From the NCBI GenBank assembly GCA_021156225.1, contig JAJNBN010000163.1, positions 1-7,391 of the forward strand: a stretch of DNA of 7,391 bases. The letters run 5' to 3'. Shown in pieces: positions 1 through 7,077 of this stretch. The notes under the pieces were generated by a model. It was not told the origin of the DNA. It worked only from the letters and a program-made list of their open reading frames with translations, and did not search any database. The translations under genes and the position numbers were made by a program. The DNA is from Verrucomicrobiota bacterium. Lineage in GTDB: Bacteria; Verrucomicrobiota; Verrucomicrobiia; Limisphaerales; JAEYXS01. The stretch's first letter is position 1. Each line of letters opens with the position of its first letter.

Positions 1-1
1 G

Positions 2-232
2 GGTGAACTCGATCTGCAAACGACCTCGCTGCTCACTACACTGGTGGGCTTCAATCTCGGGGTGGAAGCCGGCCAGTTAACTATCGTCGCCATCTTCCTG
101 CCCGTGGCCTTTTCGCTACGCCAGTTTAAGGCGTATCAAAAGGGCGCCTTGGTCGCTGGTTCGGCGATCATCGCTCTGCTGGCGCTGATTTGGTTCATTG
201 AGCGGGCCTTTGATATCAGCATCATCAGCTAA
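2..232 (+). CDS. HupE/UreJ_2 family membrane protein, C-terminal part
   Basis: The frame is open from the left edge, so the true start lies outside the window; 76 residues and a TAA stop are visible. An internal GTG at base 44 is not the likely start because the same frame continues upstream with plausible protein (GELDLQTTSLLTTL). The motif GFNLGVEAGQL, followed by a hydrophobic helix (TIVAIFLPVAFSL), a short basic loop (RQFKAYQKG) and a last helix (ALVAGSAIIALLALIWFIERAF), matches the C-terminus of HupE/UreJ_2 proteins as I remember them. These are small polytopic inner-membrane proteins named after hydrogenase and urease accessory genes. Their role, possibly metal or ion handling, is not settled. 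The gene is separated from the glycan genes by 195 bases and probably marks the left border of the polysaccharide locus. I am confident of the family and not of the function. Confidence 0.75.
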   Translation, partial: GELDLQTTSLLTTLVGFNLGVEAGQLTIVAIFLPVAFSLRQFKAYQKGALVAGSAIIALLALIWFIERAFDISIIS

Positions 233-260
233 GTCTTTGGACCGCGATTGTCTCCGCCGA

Positions 261-366
261 GAACCAGTCGCAGCGGGGACGATGTCCGCAAGCACCTTGA
301 AAATATTTCGAAGCTAACCATGTCTTTCCCGTGCAGCGGCTGGTTCCGCATACGGAACACAGCCGC
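261..366 (+). promoter_or_regulatory. Leader with strong hairpin and competing upstream pairing
   Basis: The 195-base gap 233-427 contains no convincing gene. Bases 336-348 (GCGGCTGGTTCCG) pair with 353-358 (CGGAAC) and 360-366 (CAGCCGC) across a 4-base CATA loop. This gives 13 base pairs with a single bulged A at 359. The hairpin lies 104 bases after the HupE-like stop and 62 bases before the GT4 start. No T-run follows directly; the nearest is TTTT around 378-381, so it is not a textbook intrinsic terminator. Bases 261-271 (GAACCAGTCGC) can instead pair with 336-346 over 11 positions, one of them G-T, and this would exclude the hairpin. The layout could be an attenuator, a processed 3' end of the upstream gene or chance. 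No convincing -35/-10 pair was found in the gap. Confidence 0.35.
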
Positions 367-427
367 GTTCCACTGTAGTTTTGGCATTGTTCCCCCTGCC
401 CTAGCCCGCTAGAACTTCCGCGCACCG

Positions 428-1537
428 ATGCGTTTCCTGATGCTCAACTGGCGCGACCCGGAAAACCCCTTAACCGGGGGTGCCGAGCGCGTGACCATGG
501 CCTATCTCAAGGCCTTGGTGGACCGCGGGCATGAGGCGTGGTGGTTTAGCTTCGATTTTCCCGGTGCCAAACCCGAGACGGTCATCGATGGCGTGCACAT
601 CGTCCGCGGTGGCGATAAGGGCTCGGCCATCTTCAAAGCCAAGGCGTGGTATAAAAACCAGCCTCGCTTTGATCTCGTCATCGACCAGCATCATGGCATT
701 CCTTGGTTCGCTCCGTGGTGGTGCGGAACGAACAATATTGCCTACATCCACGAAGTCCTCGGGCCTATCTGGGATGCCTTCTACTCCTGGCCCATCAGCG
801 CCATCGGCCGGGCGCAGGAGCGTTGGACGCATTACGCTTATCAGGATGTTCCTTTTTTCACCGCTTCGGCTGATACCAAACGCCAGTTGCACGAACATGG
901 CGTGAAGGATGTGACCATCATCCCCTACGGAGTGCATACGCGCGCCCTGCCCATGCTGGAACCCAAGCCACTGGCTGCGCCCTACAAGCTTATCGTTGTT
1001 TCCCGCCTCGCTCCGAACAAACGTATCGATCACGCCGTGCTGACGCACAAAATCTTGCGTGCCCGTGGCGTGAATACTCACCTTACCATCGTAGGCGGCG
1101 GTGAAACGGAAGGCCTGCTGAAAAGCTTGGTGGCGGAGGGTAATCTGCAGAGTTCAGTGCGCTTCACAGGTCCCATCTCTGAAGGCGAGAAAGACACGCT
1201 CCTCCGCGAGAGTCACTTCCTGCTTCACACTTCCCAGCGCGAAGGCTGGGGCCTAAATGTTATCGAGGCCAATGCCATGGGCACACCCGGTGCCGTCTAT
1301 GCCGTGCCCGGCTTAGTGGAATCCACCTTGGACAACGAAACCGGTGTACTCGCGAAATCGGAAACTCCGGAGTCCTTGGCCGACCGGTTGACGGAAGCAT
1401 TCCAAAGTGATGCGCAATACCAGCAATGGCGGTTGAACGGCTGGAATCGCGCGAAGACGTTTCATTGGGACAGCGTGCTGCCTCGCGCCTGCGACTGGCT
1501 GGAAAAAATGGCAACGACGCACGAAGACAAGCCATGA
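428..1537 (+). CDS. GT4-type (GT-B fold) glycosyltransferase
   Basis: This 369-residue protein is a complete family-4 glycosyltransferase of normal length (350-400). The N-terminal acceptor-side domain opens with MRFLMLNWRDPENPLTGGAER; the GGAE loop is at residues 17-20. The C-terminal nucleotide-sugar domain begins near 187 with LIVVSRLAPNKR (188-199), continues with LTIVGGG (219-225), and has the retaining-GT signature REGWGLNVIEA (271-281), in which E272 and E280 form the EX7E pair. The family transfers a hexose from a nucleotide sugar to a lipid-linked or growing glycan with retention of configuration, on the cytoplasmic face of the inner membrane. Donor and acceptor cannot be read from the sequence. 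The ATG at 428 is chosen because the fold starts at once; no clear ribosome-binding site precedes it. Its stop overlaps the next start as ATGA, so it heads the plus-strand operon. Confidence 0.9.
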   Translation: MRFLMLNWRDPENPLTGGAERVTMAYLKALVDRGHEAWWFSFDFPGAKPETVIDGVHIVRGGDKGSAIFKAKAWYKNQPRFDLVIDQHHGIPWFAPWWCGTNNIAYIHEVLGPIWDAFYSWPISAIGRAQERWTHYAYQDVPFFTASADTKRQLHEHGVKDVTIIPYGVHTRALPMLEPKPLAAPYKLIVVSRLAPNKRIDHAVLTHKILRARGVNTHLTIVGGGETEGLLKSLVAEGNLQSSVRFTGPISEGEKDTLLRESHFLLHTSQREGWGLNVIEANAMGTPGAVYAVPGLVESTLDNETGVLAKSETPESLADRLTEAFQSDAQYQQWRLNGWNRAKTFHWDSVLPRACDWLEKMATTHEDKP

Positions 1538-2586
1538 GCGCAACCCCCTTTAATCCACGCGCCACGGTCATCGTGCTGAATTACAATGGCAAGCAATGGT
1601 TGCAACGCTGTGTCGATTCCCTCAAAGCACAGACCATCTTCAACGACATCGAAGTCATCATGGCGGACAACACGTCCACCGACGGCTCCGACAAGCTTGC
1701 TGAAGAATTGATGAAGGGGTGGACCACTGGCTACTTCCTGCAGAACGGCGCCAATCTAGGCTTCGCGGAAGGCAACAATCGCCCAGCAAAGCGCGCATTG
1801 GGCAAGTTCCTGTTCTTCCTGAACAACGATGCATGGCTGGAACCCGACTGCATGGAAAAGCTGCTGGATTGCGTAGAACGCGAGCAAGCGGCGGCGGCCA
1901 CTCCGCTGGTGCTGAATTACGACGACAATACCTTCCAGTCCTCAGGCGCACTCGGCTTCGACATCTTCGGCCTCGCCACGGATCGCAAGCAGGTCGATCG
2001 CGTGAGTGAAATCCTCATGCCAGAAGGCTGCTCCTATCTCATCCGCAAGGATGTCTTCGAGCAGGTCGGCGGCTTTGACAAAGAGTTCTTCATGTATGCG
2101 GAAGAACTGGACCTCTCCTGGCGCACGTGGATCGCCGGGCATCGCGTCATCACCGTGCCGCAAGCCATCGTGCACCATCGCGGTGCCGCGAATGTGAACC
2201 CGGCTGGTGGCGGCAACGTGGTGGAGTTTCGAACCAGCGATTCGAAACGTTATTACGCCAATCGTAACGCCTTTCTGACCATCTGGAAGAATGCTGAGGG
2301 GATGCTCTTTCTCGCGCTCCTTTTGCAGCTAGGCCTGCTCTTCATCGAAGCCTTTGCCGCCCTGCTTATCGTGAAACGTTGGTCTTTCGTGAAGCGCTCC
2401 TATTGGGAATCCATCCGCGATGCCTGGCGCATGCGTCCGCACGTGCAGGAAGTGCGCAGGCAGATCAAAGGCTTCCGCCAGCGCAGCGATCTGGACATGC
2501 TCAGCCTCTTCCGCCTGCGCCTGAACCGCTGGGATGAATTCCAGCGTATGCTCCAATACGGCGCACCCAAGGTCACCGCCCGGTAG
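1534..2586 (+). CDS. GT2 glycosyltransferase, WbbL/rhamnosyltransferase-like, membrane anchored
   Basis: This 350-residue inverting GT-A enzyme belongs to the COG1216-type branch that often adds rhamnose or other deoxyhexoses in O-antigen and cell-wall glycans. Visible motifs are VIVLNYNG (12-19), DNTSTDGS (45-52) for nucleotide binding, GFAEGNNR (76-83), FLNNDAWLEPD (95-105) containing the metal-site acidic residue, and GGFDKEFFMYAEELDLSWR (179-197) with the usual acidic catalytic segment. A hydrophobic stretch at about 257-281 is a likely membrane helix or hairpin, and a basic tail (KRWSFVKR onward) follows. The frame is open back to 1426, but the ATG at 1534 is preferred: it overlaps the previous stop by four bases (ATGA), and the GT2 fold starts 11 residues later. 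The longer start would add 36 residues lying inside the previous gene. Translational coupling to the GT4 gene is likely. Donor identity is unknown; rhamnosyl is only a family-level guess. Confidence 0.9.
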   Translation: MSATPFNPRATVIVLNYNGKQWLQRCVDSLKAQTIFNDIEVIMADNTSTDGSDKLAEELMKGWTTGYFLQNGANLGFAEGNNRPAKRALGKFLFFLNNDAWLEPDCMEKLLDCVEREQAAAATPLVLNYDDNTFQSSGALGFDIFGLATDRKQVDRVSEILMPEGCSYLIRKDVFEQVGGFDKEFFMYAEELDLSWRTWIAGHRVITVPQAIVHHRGAANVNPAGGGNVVEFRTSDSKRYYANRNAFLTIWKNAEGMLFLALLLQLGLLFIEAFAALLIVKRWSFVKRSYWESIRDAWRMRPHVQEVRRQIKGFRQRSDLDMLSLFRLRLNRWDEFQRMLQYGAPKVTAR

Positions 2587-2682
2587 TTTTGCTATTGCTC
2601 CCGGCATGAAATCCCCTGAATCTACCGCGCAAACATGAGCTTATCCGCCAACCATCTGGAATCGCCGGGGACTCTCTGAGTT
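2587..2682 (+). other. Intercistronic gap with two chained mini-ORFs
   Basis: Between the GT2 stop and the methyltransferase start lie 96 bases. They contain ATG...TGA at 2606-2638 (MKSPESTAQT, 10 residues) and ATG...TGA at 2635-2679 (MSLSANHLESPGTL, 14 residues). The two overlap as ATGA, and the second ends three bases before the ATG at 2683. Neither has a clear ribosome-binding site or resembles a known peptide. The second is in the methyltransferase frame, so its TGA at 2677-2679 rules out any methyltransferase start further upstream in that frame. They might carry ribosomes across the gap as leader peptides, or arise by chance. Confidence 0.2.
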
Positions 2683-3516
2683 ATGTTTCGTAAAATTCAA
2701 ATCTACGGTTTCTACGCGCTTTATTACCCGCTCTCGTTCATTTGGCGCTGGTTCGATAAAATGACCTCCTGGCGGGAGACTCGTTTCTGGATCGATCATA
2801 TCCCGAACGCAAGCTTCACGCCTGCCACCTATTCCAGCTATGCCGGCTGGATCGTGAACCAGGGCTTCTTTTGCGCGCTGTTCAGTCTCTATCTAAAGAA
2901 GCCGAATCCGAAGATTTTCGACTTTGGCTGCGGCATGGGCAATCAGGCCCCCATCTGCCATCACTTCATCAAAAATGGCGGCAGCTTTCTGGGTGTGGAT
3001 ACAGATCGCCGATCCATAGAAGCCGCCAAGGCAACGCATGCCGACCTACCGAACTGCAGCTTCTACCTGACGAAAGATCAGAACCCCTATTATCCTCAAG
3101 GTGACACGACGCAGAAAATAAACGATGGCATCGACTGGCCGATCGCCCCAAAGTCACAGGACATGTTGATCTCCGTTTCCGTGTTCACGCACCTGCAGCA
3201 GAAGGACGCCGAGCGCTACATGGACAAGGTCTATGAGGTGCTGGCAGATGATGGCCATGCCATCATCACGTTCCACATCGTGCGCGATTACGTGAACGAG
3301 AATGAGACCTACAATTTCACGCACGCGCTAACGCCCGGCTGGTTCACGAGCAACCCGAGTTGCCCGGAAAAGGCGATCGGCGTCACCACCGAAGCGCATC
3401 GCAATCTGCTGGCTGGACGGTTTGAGATACTGGTCCACATCGAAGGTTCCGTGACGGGCGGCAAGCATCCCTATCTGCAGGATCTCTTCGTCCTAAAGAA
3501 GATTCCGGGCAAGTAA
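2683..3516 (+). CDS. Class I SAM-dependent methyltransferase
   Basis: This 277-residue protein carries a Rossmann-fold methyltransferase domain from about residue 76. Motif I is IFDFGCGMGN (78-87), which binds SAM. The acidic residue that normally contacts the ribose is D106 in LGVDTD (103-108). A motif IV-like strand is DMLISVSVFTHL (160-171), and the later strand is EVLADDGHAIITFH (185-198). The first 75 residues are aromatic and partly hydrophobic (GFYALYYPLSFIWRWF, 9-24), which could give membrane association or substrate contacts. In glycan clusters such enzymes usually O- or N-methylate a sugar, often capping a chain, but the acceptor here is unknown. The ATG at 2683 is the only reasonable start because an in-frame TGA lies just upstream. 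It is the last plus-strand gene and ends 6 bases from the stop of the converging operon. Confidence 0.85.
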   Translation: MFRKIQIYGFYALYYPLSFIWRWFDKMTSWRETRFWIDHIPNASFTPATYSSYAGWIVNQGFFCALFSLYLKKPNPKIFDFGCGMGNQAPICHHFIKNGGSFLGVDTDRRSIEAAKATHADLPNCSFYLTKDQNPYYPQGDTTQKINDGIDWPIAPKSQDMLISVSVFTHLQQKDAERYMDKVYEVLADDGHAIITFHIVRDYVNENETYNFTHALTPGWFTSNPSCPEKAIGVTTEAHRNLLAGRFEILVHIEGSVTGGKHPYLQDLFVLKKIPGK

Positions 3517-3522
3517 GCCGGT

Positions 3523-4299
3523 TCAGAGGCCCAGCTTCACCATCAGGTCGTTGTAATTGCAACGCACCTTATGCTTGAACTGGGCGAAGAATGAGTCGCT
3601 GTGCGGAATGTTCACGCTGTCCACCGTGCGGCGGTTCATGCTGATGACCACATCGATGTTGTGCACCTTGGTCAGCTTGCCCAGCTTCTCCATGAAGACT
3701 CCATCCGCGTGGTGCCCTAGGCGCTTATCCTCCGGATGATAGAGGGTGTTCCCCTTCGCTTCCGCGACCTTCTCGAGCAAAGCCATCGTGTGATAGAACT
3801 GCAGATAGTCCACTTCGCCATCCAGCTTGCGCCCCTTGCAGAACTTGCCCGCCGGACGATCTGCGCGGCGCTGGCCAGTGATCTTCGTCTCCCCCTTCTC
3901 ATCCGTCACGCCGATGTCTTGAGACGCATACATTGCCTGTGGTTCACGGTTGTTCTGAATGTAATAATTCCAAACCACCTCGAAGGCATTCGGATACAAC
4001 ACGTCGTCATCGCAGAGATAAAAAATCAGTTCACCTTTGCAGCGACCGGCGTTGATGACCTGATTGAAGCACCATGACGCCATGTTGTGTGTCTTCACCA
4101 TCTCCTTCGTTTCACCCGAAGGAATGATGGTGACGCGTGGGTCGGTGAGGCCTTTGAAAAAGCCCTTATTTAGCAACACGCCGCTATCCACCAAAATCAT
4201 CTCCCAATCCTGAAACGTCTGCTTCAGCACACCATCAATCGCCTCACGCACATACTTGGGCTTGTTATGCGAGACGAGGATGAGGCTGATCTTGGCCAT
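3523..4299 (-). CDS. Small GT2-family glycosyltransferase
   Basis: This 258-residue GT-A protein starts directly with the family core ISLILVSHNKP (4-14), followed by QTFQDWEMILVDSG (27-40), where D38 is the base-binding acidic residue of the usual VDDGS element. The metal-binding DXD site is YLCDDDVLYPNAF (94-106), with D97-D99. A later acidic segment, HHADGVFMEKL (196-206), is where the catalytic base could lie. It has no C-terminal membrane helix, unlike the GT2 at 1534-2586, so it is probably soluble or peripheral. It is the last gene of the minus-strand operon, 13 bases after the radical SAM gene. Its position suggests that it transfers the sugar made by the enzymes upstream of it; that is inference. 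No Shine-Dalgarno sequence is visible before its ATG at 4299. Confidence 0.85.
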   Translation of the reverse strand: MAKISLILVSHNKPKYVREAIDGVLKQTFQDWEMILVDSGVLLNKGFFKGLTDPRVTIIPSGETKEMVKTHNMASWCFNQVINAGRCKGELIFYLCDDDVLYPNAFEVVWNYYIQNNREPQAMYASQDIGVTDEKGETKITGQRRADRPAGKFCKGRKLDGEVDYLQFYHTMALLEKVAEAKGNTLYHPEDKRLGHHADGVFMEKLGKLTKVHNIDVVISMNRRTVDSVNIPHSDSFFAQFKHKVRCNYNDLMVKLGL

Positions 4300-4312
4300 A
4301 CGACAGACGCGC

Positions 4313-5854
4313 TCAGTTCTTCACCGGCGCCGGATCACCGAGCAGCTTACGACGCAGTTTGATGCTGGCCATCGTCTCCACGTTCTTGCGCTGCTGTTCG
4401 CCGAACTTCCTCTGCACGAGATCCAGGAACGGCTGATGCGTGAAATATTTGTGCCACGCTTCATCGCGGAACTTCAAGACCTCGGCTGCCGTGCAATACT
4501 TCGTGGGCAACGGCTGGCTCTCATACGAAAGGAACGCGTAGCCTGCATAAGAATCCGGCAGCGGCCACTTGTTCGCCTTGGCCGTGTAATAGAGCGGACT
4601 GCCCGGCAGCGCCTGGCACGGATACATGTTCACCATCTCGGTGTTCAGTTCCAGCGCAAGGTCCAGCGTCTGGTTCATCGTCTCGTGCGTGTCATCCGGG
4701 AAACCGTAGATGTAATTCGAGATGATGTTGATGCCCGAGCCGCGGATGGTCTTGCACACCTCGCGGATGTTCACCTCCTGGAAGGAACCCTTGGACTCTT
4801 CACTGCGGATCACCTGGCTCGCCGCTTCCACACCGAGCGCCAGCCAACCGATGCCCGCCTTCTGGAACAAATCGAGGTATTGCGGACGCACCGTGTCGAT
4901 GCGCGAATACGACCACATGCGGAACTTGTGTCCGCGATCAAGAATGCCCTTCAAAAGCGGCTCGTAGTAATTCTTGTTCAGGAAGAACATCTCATCCGAA
5001 AGACGGATGGTCTCCACGCCGTAGCCCGCGAGCTTGTCGAATTCCTTGAGGATGAACTGCGGCGACCAGAAGCGCATGTTCGGGGAGTTCGCCGAGGCCA
5101 CACCGTCCGCGTTATCCACGCGGTTCACGATGTTGATCATGCAGAAGTCGCACATGAACTTGCAGCCCAGCGACGTGTACATCGCCGCGAACGGTGTGCG
5201 CAGGTTGTGATTGAACTCTGCGTGCCAGAAGTGAGCACGATACAGGTCCAGCGGGCTGCTCTTATACGGCAGCAGATCCCACGCGTAACCCGGCAAGTCC
5301 TCATCCATCCGCTCATGCGGCACCACGATCTCCGGCGGATTCAACTGCGGCACCCCACCCGTCTTGTGACCGATACCCTTGACCTTGTCCAAGCCGGTCT
5401 TCAGATCCGTCTTCAACAGGTTGTGCAAAGCATACACACCTTCGTTCAGCAAAATGATGTCGATGCAATCGAAGCCCAGGACTTCCATCGGCAATGCGCT
5501 CGTGTGCGAACCGACGAAGCAGATGATCGCCTCGGGGTTCAACGCCTTGACCTTGCGGGCCAAGGCCGTCGCGCCGATCATGTTCGTGGTGCCTGAGTTC
5601 GGGTTCTGCCCGTAAACCACGAAGCAGACCAGCCGCGCCTTCGCTTCATGGATGCGTTGCGAAGCGGCATCATCGCTCAGGCGTTCCGCACCGCAATCGA
5701 GGATGGCCACGCCGTAGCCCTTCGCCCGGCAGCTCTGCGCGAGCAGCAGCGACCACGTCGGCGGTTCGATGGCCGAGAAGTCTTTGCTCAACTCTTGATA
5801 CGCCGTGGCGGCGGAGTCAGCATTGACGAACAGAACATCTAGCGGGCGATTCAT
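4313..5854 (-). CDS. Cobalamin-binding-type radical SAM protein
   Basis: This 513-residue protein has two domains. Residues about 4-160 form a B12-binding-like Rossmann domain (DVLFVNAD 6-13, PTWSLLLAQSCRAKGY 32-47, LVCFVVYGQNPNSGTTNM 75-92, ICFVGSHTSALP 111-122, NEGVYALHNLL 137-147). It has no DXHXXG motif, which is common in this class. The radical SAM core follows: C231, C235 and C238 form CKFMCDFC, which binds the [4Fe-4S] cluster. WLALGVEAAS (337-346) is the SAM-contact element, and YIYGFPDDTHETM (381-393) and ALPGSPLY (415-422) are typical later strands. Relatives include methylases acting on unactivated carbons and several of unknown reaction; proteins of this shape recur in polysaccharide loci. 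The frame is open to 5890, but the ATG at 5854 is preferred: the fold begins at residue 4, and this start avoids a 28-base overlap, leaving 8 bases after the upstream stop. Substrate unknown. Confidence 0.88.
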   Translation of the reverse strand: MNRPLDVLFVNADSAATAYQELSKDFSAIEPPTWSLLLAQSCRAKGYGVAILDCGAERLSDDAASQRIHEAKARLVCFVVYGQNPNSGTTNMIGATALARKVKALNPEAIICFVGSHTSALPMEVLGFDCIDIILLNEGVYALHNLLKTDLKTGLDKVKGIGHKTGGVPQLNPPEIVVPHERMDEDLPGYAWDLLPYKSSPLDLYRAHFWHAEFNHNLRTPFAAMYTSLGCKFMCDFCMINIVNRVDNADGVASANSPNMRFWSPQFILKEFDKLAGYGVETIRLSDEMFFLNKNYYEPLLKGILDRGHKFRMWSYSRIDTVRPQYLDLFQKAGIGWLALGVEAASQVIRSEESKGSFQEVNIREVCKTIRGSGINIISNYIYGFPDDTHETMNQTLDLALELNTEMVNMYPCQALPGSPLYYTAKANKWPLPDSYAGYAFLSYESQPLPTKYCTAAEVLKFRDEAWHKYFTHQPFLDLVQRKFGEQQRKNVETMASIKLRRKLLGDPAPVKN

Positions 5855-5862
5855 GCTTATAC

Positions 5863-7077
5863 TTACTTCAGATTGTTCAACAAGTCGCATAATTGTGCGA
5901 TCTTGCTGCGGTCCAGGTCCGGATAGTTGCCGATGTAGTAACCGTAGAAGTGAACGTGGTTCACCTTCGGATACTGCTCAAATTCATTGCCAAACATGCG
6001 GCGCAGATACGGCTGGCGCAATTGATTGCCCCCACCCGAGGTGCCGCGACGGAATTCCACACCTGCCGCACGAAGCGCCTTTTCCAAGCGATCACGGAAT
6101 TCCGGGTCCGCCTTGCGGATGACCAGTGTGAATGCGTAGTTGCTGCTGCCTTCGCAGTTGAACTCCGTCCAATACTTCGAAGAATCCAAGCCCTTCAGGA
6201 ACAGTTGCAGGTTCTCGCTACGGATCACGTTGTTCGCATCCAAGCGCTTGAGCTGCTCACGACCCAGCACAGCATTCAATTCCGTGCTGCGCATGTTGTA
6301 GGCGGGATAGGCAAAGATGAAATCAGGATTCAGGTCCGGGAACTTCGTCTTGTACTCTTCCTTCACTTCAGGAGAAGTCACCTCGCGCACCATGCCATGG
6401 GAGCGGAACATGCGCACGGCCTCGTAGAACTTCTCATCGTTCGTGCAGATCATGCCACCTTCGATGGTGCTCATGTGATGCGCGTAGTAGAACGAGAAAT
6501 TGGACGCGAAACCATAGCTGCCTAGCTTCTTACCGTTGAACGTAGCACCGTGAGATTCGCAAACGTCCTCGATCAACGGGATGTTCCGCTTCTTCAACTC
6601 ATCGAGCAGACGCTGGTTCAGCGCGTTGTAACCGAGCACGTAGGTCAGGAAAACGGCGCGGGTCTTCGGCGTGATCTTGCGCAGGATCTCATCCGTATCC
6701 ATGCCCAAGTGGCTGTTGTCGATGTCCACAAACACCGGCGTCAAACCGGCTTGCAGCACGGACGCGATATCGGACACCCACGTGAGCGTCGGCACGATAA
6801 CTTCGCCCGGACCGTAGAGTTCGCGCAAGGCCGCCATCGTGATGCCGTTCGCCGAGGCGCCGGAGTTCACGAACACGCTGTACTTGCAGCCGAGCCATTC
6901 GGACCATTCTTTCTCAAAGGCGCGGACATTCGTAGACTGCGTCAGGATGGGATCATCCTGTTGCAAAAACTTGATCAGCGCATCCAGATCGCTACGGGGA
7001 ATATTGTTGGCCATCAAGGGCCACTTCAGATTCGGTGCAGTCACAGCGGGTGGAGCGGTTAAAGTCTCACTTCTCAT
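5863..7077 (-). CDS. DegT/StrS-fold PLP enzyme, His-type (ColD/E1-like 3-dehydratase candidate)
   Basis: This 404-residue protein has the full DegT/DnrJ/EryC1/StrS fold: FVNSGASAN (69-77) for the PLP phosphate, VPTLTWVSD (95-103), LIEDVCESHGA (168-178) with D171 facing the PLP ring nitrogen, FSFYYAHHMSTIEGGM (194-209), and AYNMRSTELNAVLGREQL (259-276). In sugar aminotransferases the SFxxxK lysine forms the Schiff base. Here it is histidine H200, as in GDP-4-keto-6-deoxymannose 3-dehydratase (ColD) and the CDP-sugar E1 enzyme. The four clustered cysteines that bind the E1 [2Fe-2S] centre are absent, and the length is nearer ColD (about 390) than E1 (about 437). A ColD-like 3-deoxygenation of a 4-keto-6-deoxy sugar is therefore likelier than transamination. 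The ATG at 7077 overlaps the upstream stop by 11 bases; a later ATG at 7014 would remove the conserved-looking KWPL segment. Nucleotide carrier unknown. Confidence 0.87.
   Translation of the reverse strand: MRSETLTAPPAVTAPNLKWPLMANNIPRSDLDALIKFLQQDDPILTQSTNVRAFEKEWSEWLGCKYSVFVNSGASANGITMAALRELYGPGEVIVPTLTWVSDIASVLQAGLTPVFVDIDNSHLGMDTDEILRKITPKTRAVFLTYVLGYNALNQRLLDELKKRNIPLIEDVCESHGATFNGKKLGSYGFASNFSFYYAHHMSTIEGGMICTNDEKFYEAVRMFRSHGMVREVTSPEVKEEYKTKFPDLNPDFIFAYPAYNMRSTELNAVLGREQLKRLDANNVIRSENLQLFLKGLDSSKYWTEFNCEGSSNYAFTLVIRKADPEFRDRLEKALRAAGVEFRRGTSGGGNQLRQPYLRRMFGNEFEQYPKVNHVHFYGYYIGNYPDLDRSKIAQLCDLLNNLK

Noticed and set aside
297..325. TTGAAA at 297-302 as a -35 box for the glycan operon
   Set aside because: No acceptable -10 hexamer lies 16-18 bases downstream, so a promoter cannot be supported from the sequence.
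225..425. Cysteine-rich 66-residue minus-strand frame in the gap before the GT4 gene
   Set aside because: It covers the hairpin and the tail of the HupE-like gene, has no ribosome-binding site and resembles no known small protein; the cysteines seem to come from the structured leader sequence.
470..1081. 203-residue minus-strand frame inside the GT4 gene
   Set aside because: It lies wholly within a gene with full GT4 motifs and shows no motifs of its own.
1426..1533. 36-residue N-terminal extension of the GT2 gene
   Set aside because: It lies inside the GT4 gene in another frame and adds no conserved sequence; the ATG at 1534 makes an ATGA overlap and sits just before the fold.
2581..2627. 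Inverted repeat CGGTAG/CTACCG around the GT2 stop codon as a terminator
   Set aside because: It has only six pairs with a 35-base loop and no T-run; it is indistinguishable from chance.
4256..5596. Long plus-strand frame (446 codons) antisense to the radical SAM gene
   Set aside because: Its product is rich in Arg, His, Val and Leu with no motifs, as expected for the antisense frame of a codon-biased gene, while the minus strand encodes a clear radical SAM protein with all its motifs.
5855..5890. 12-residue N-terminal extension of the radical SAM gene
   Set aside because: It would overlap the PLP-enzyme gene by 28 bases and adds nonspecific residues before the first strand; the ATG at 5854 is more natural.
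5893..7062. Two plus-strand frames (5893-6525 and 6550-7062) antisense to the PLP enzyme
   Set aside because: They have the same Arg/His/Val-rich antisense composition and no domains; the minus-strand PLP enzyme explains the region.
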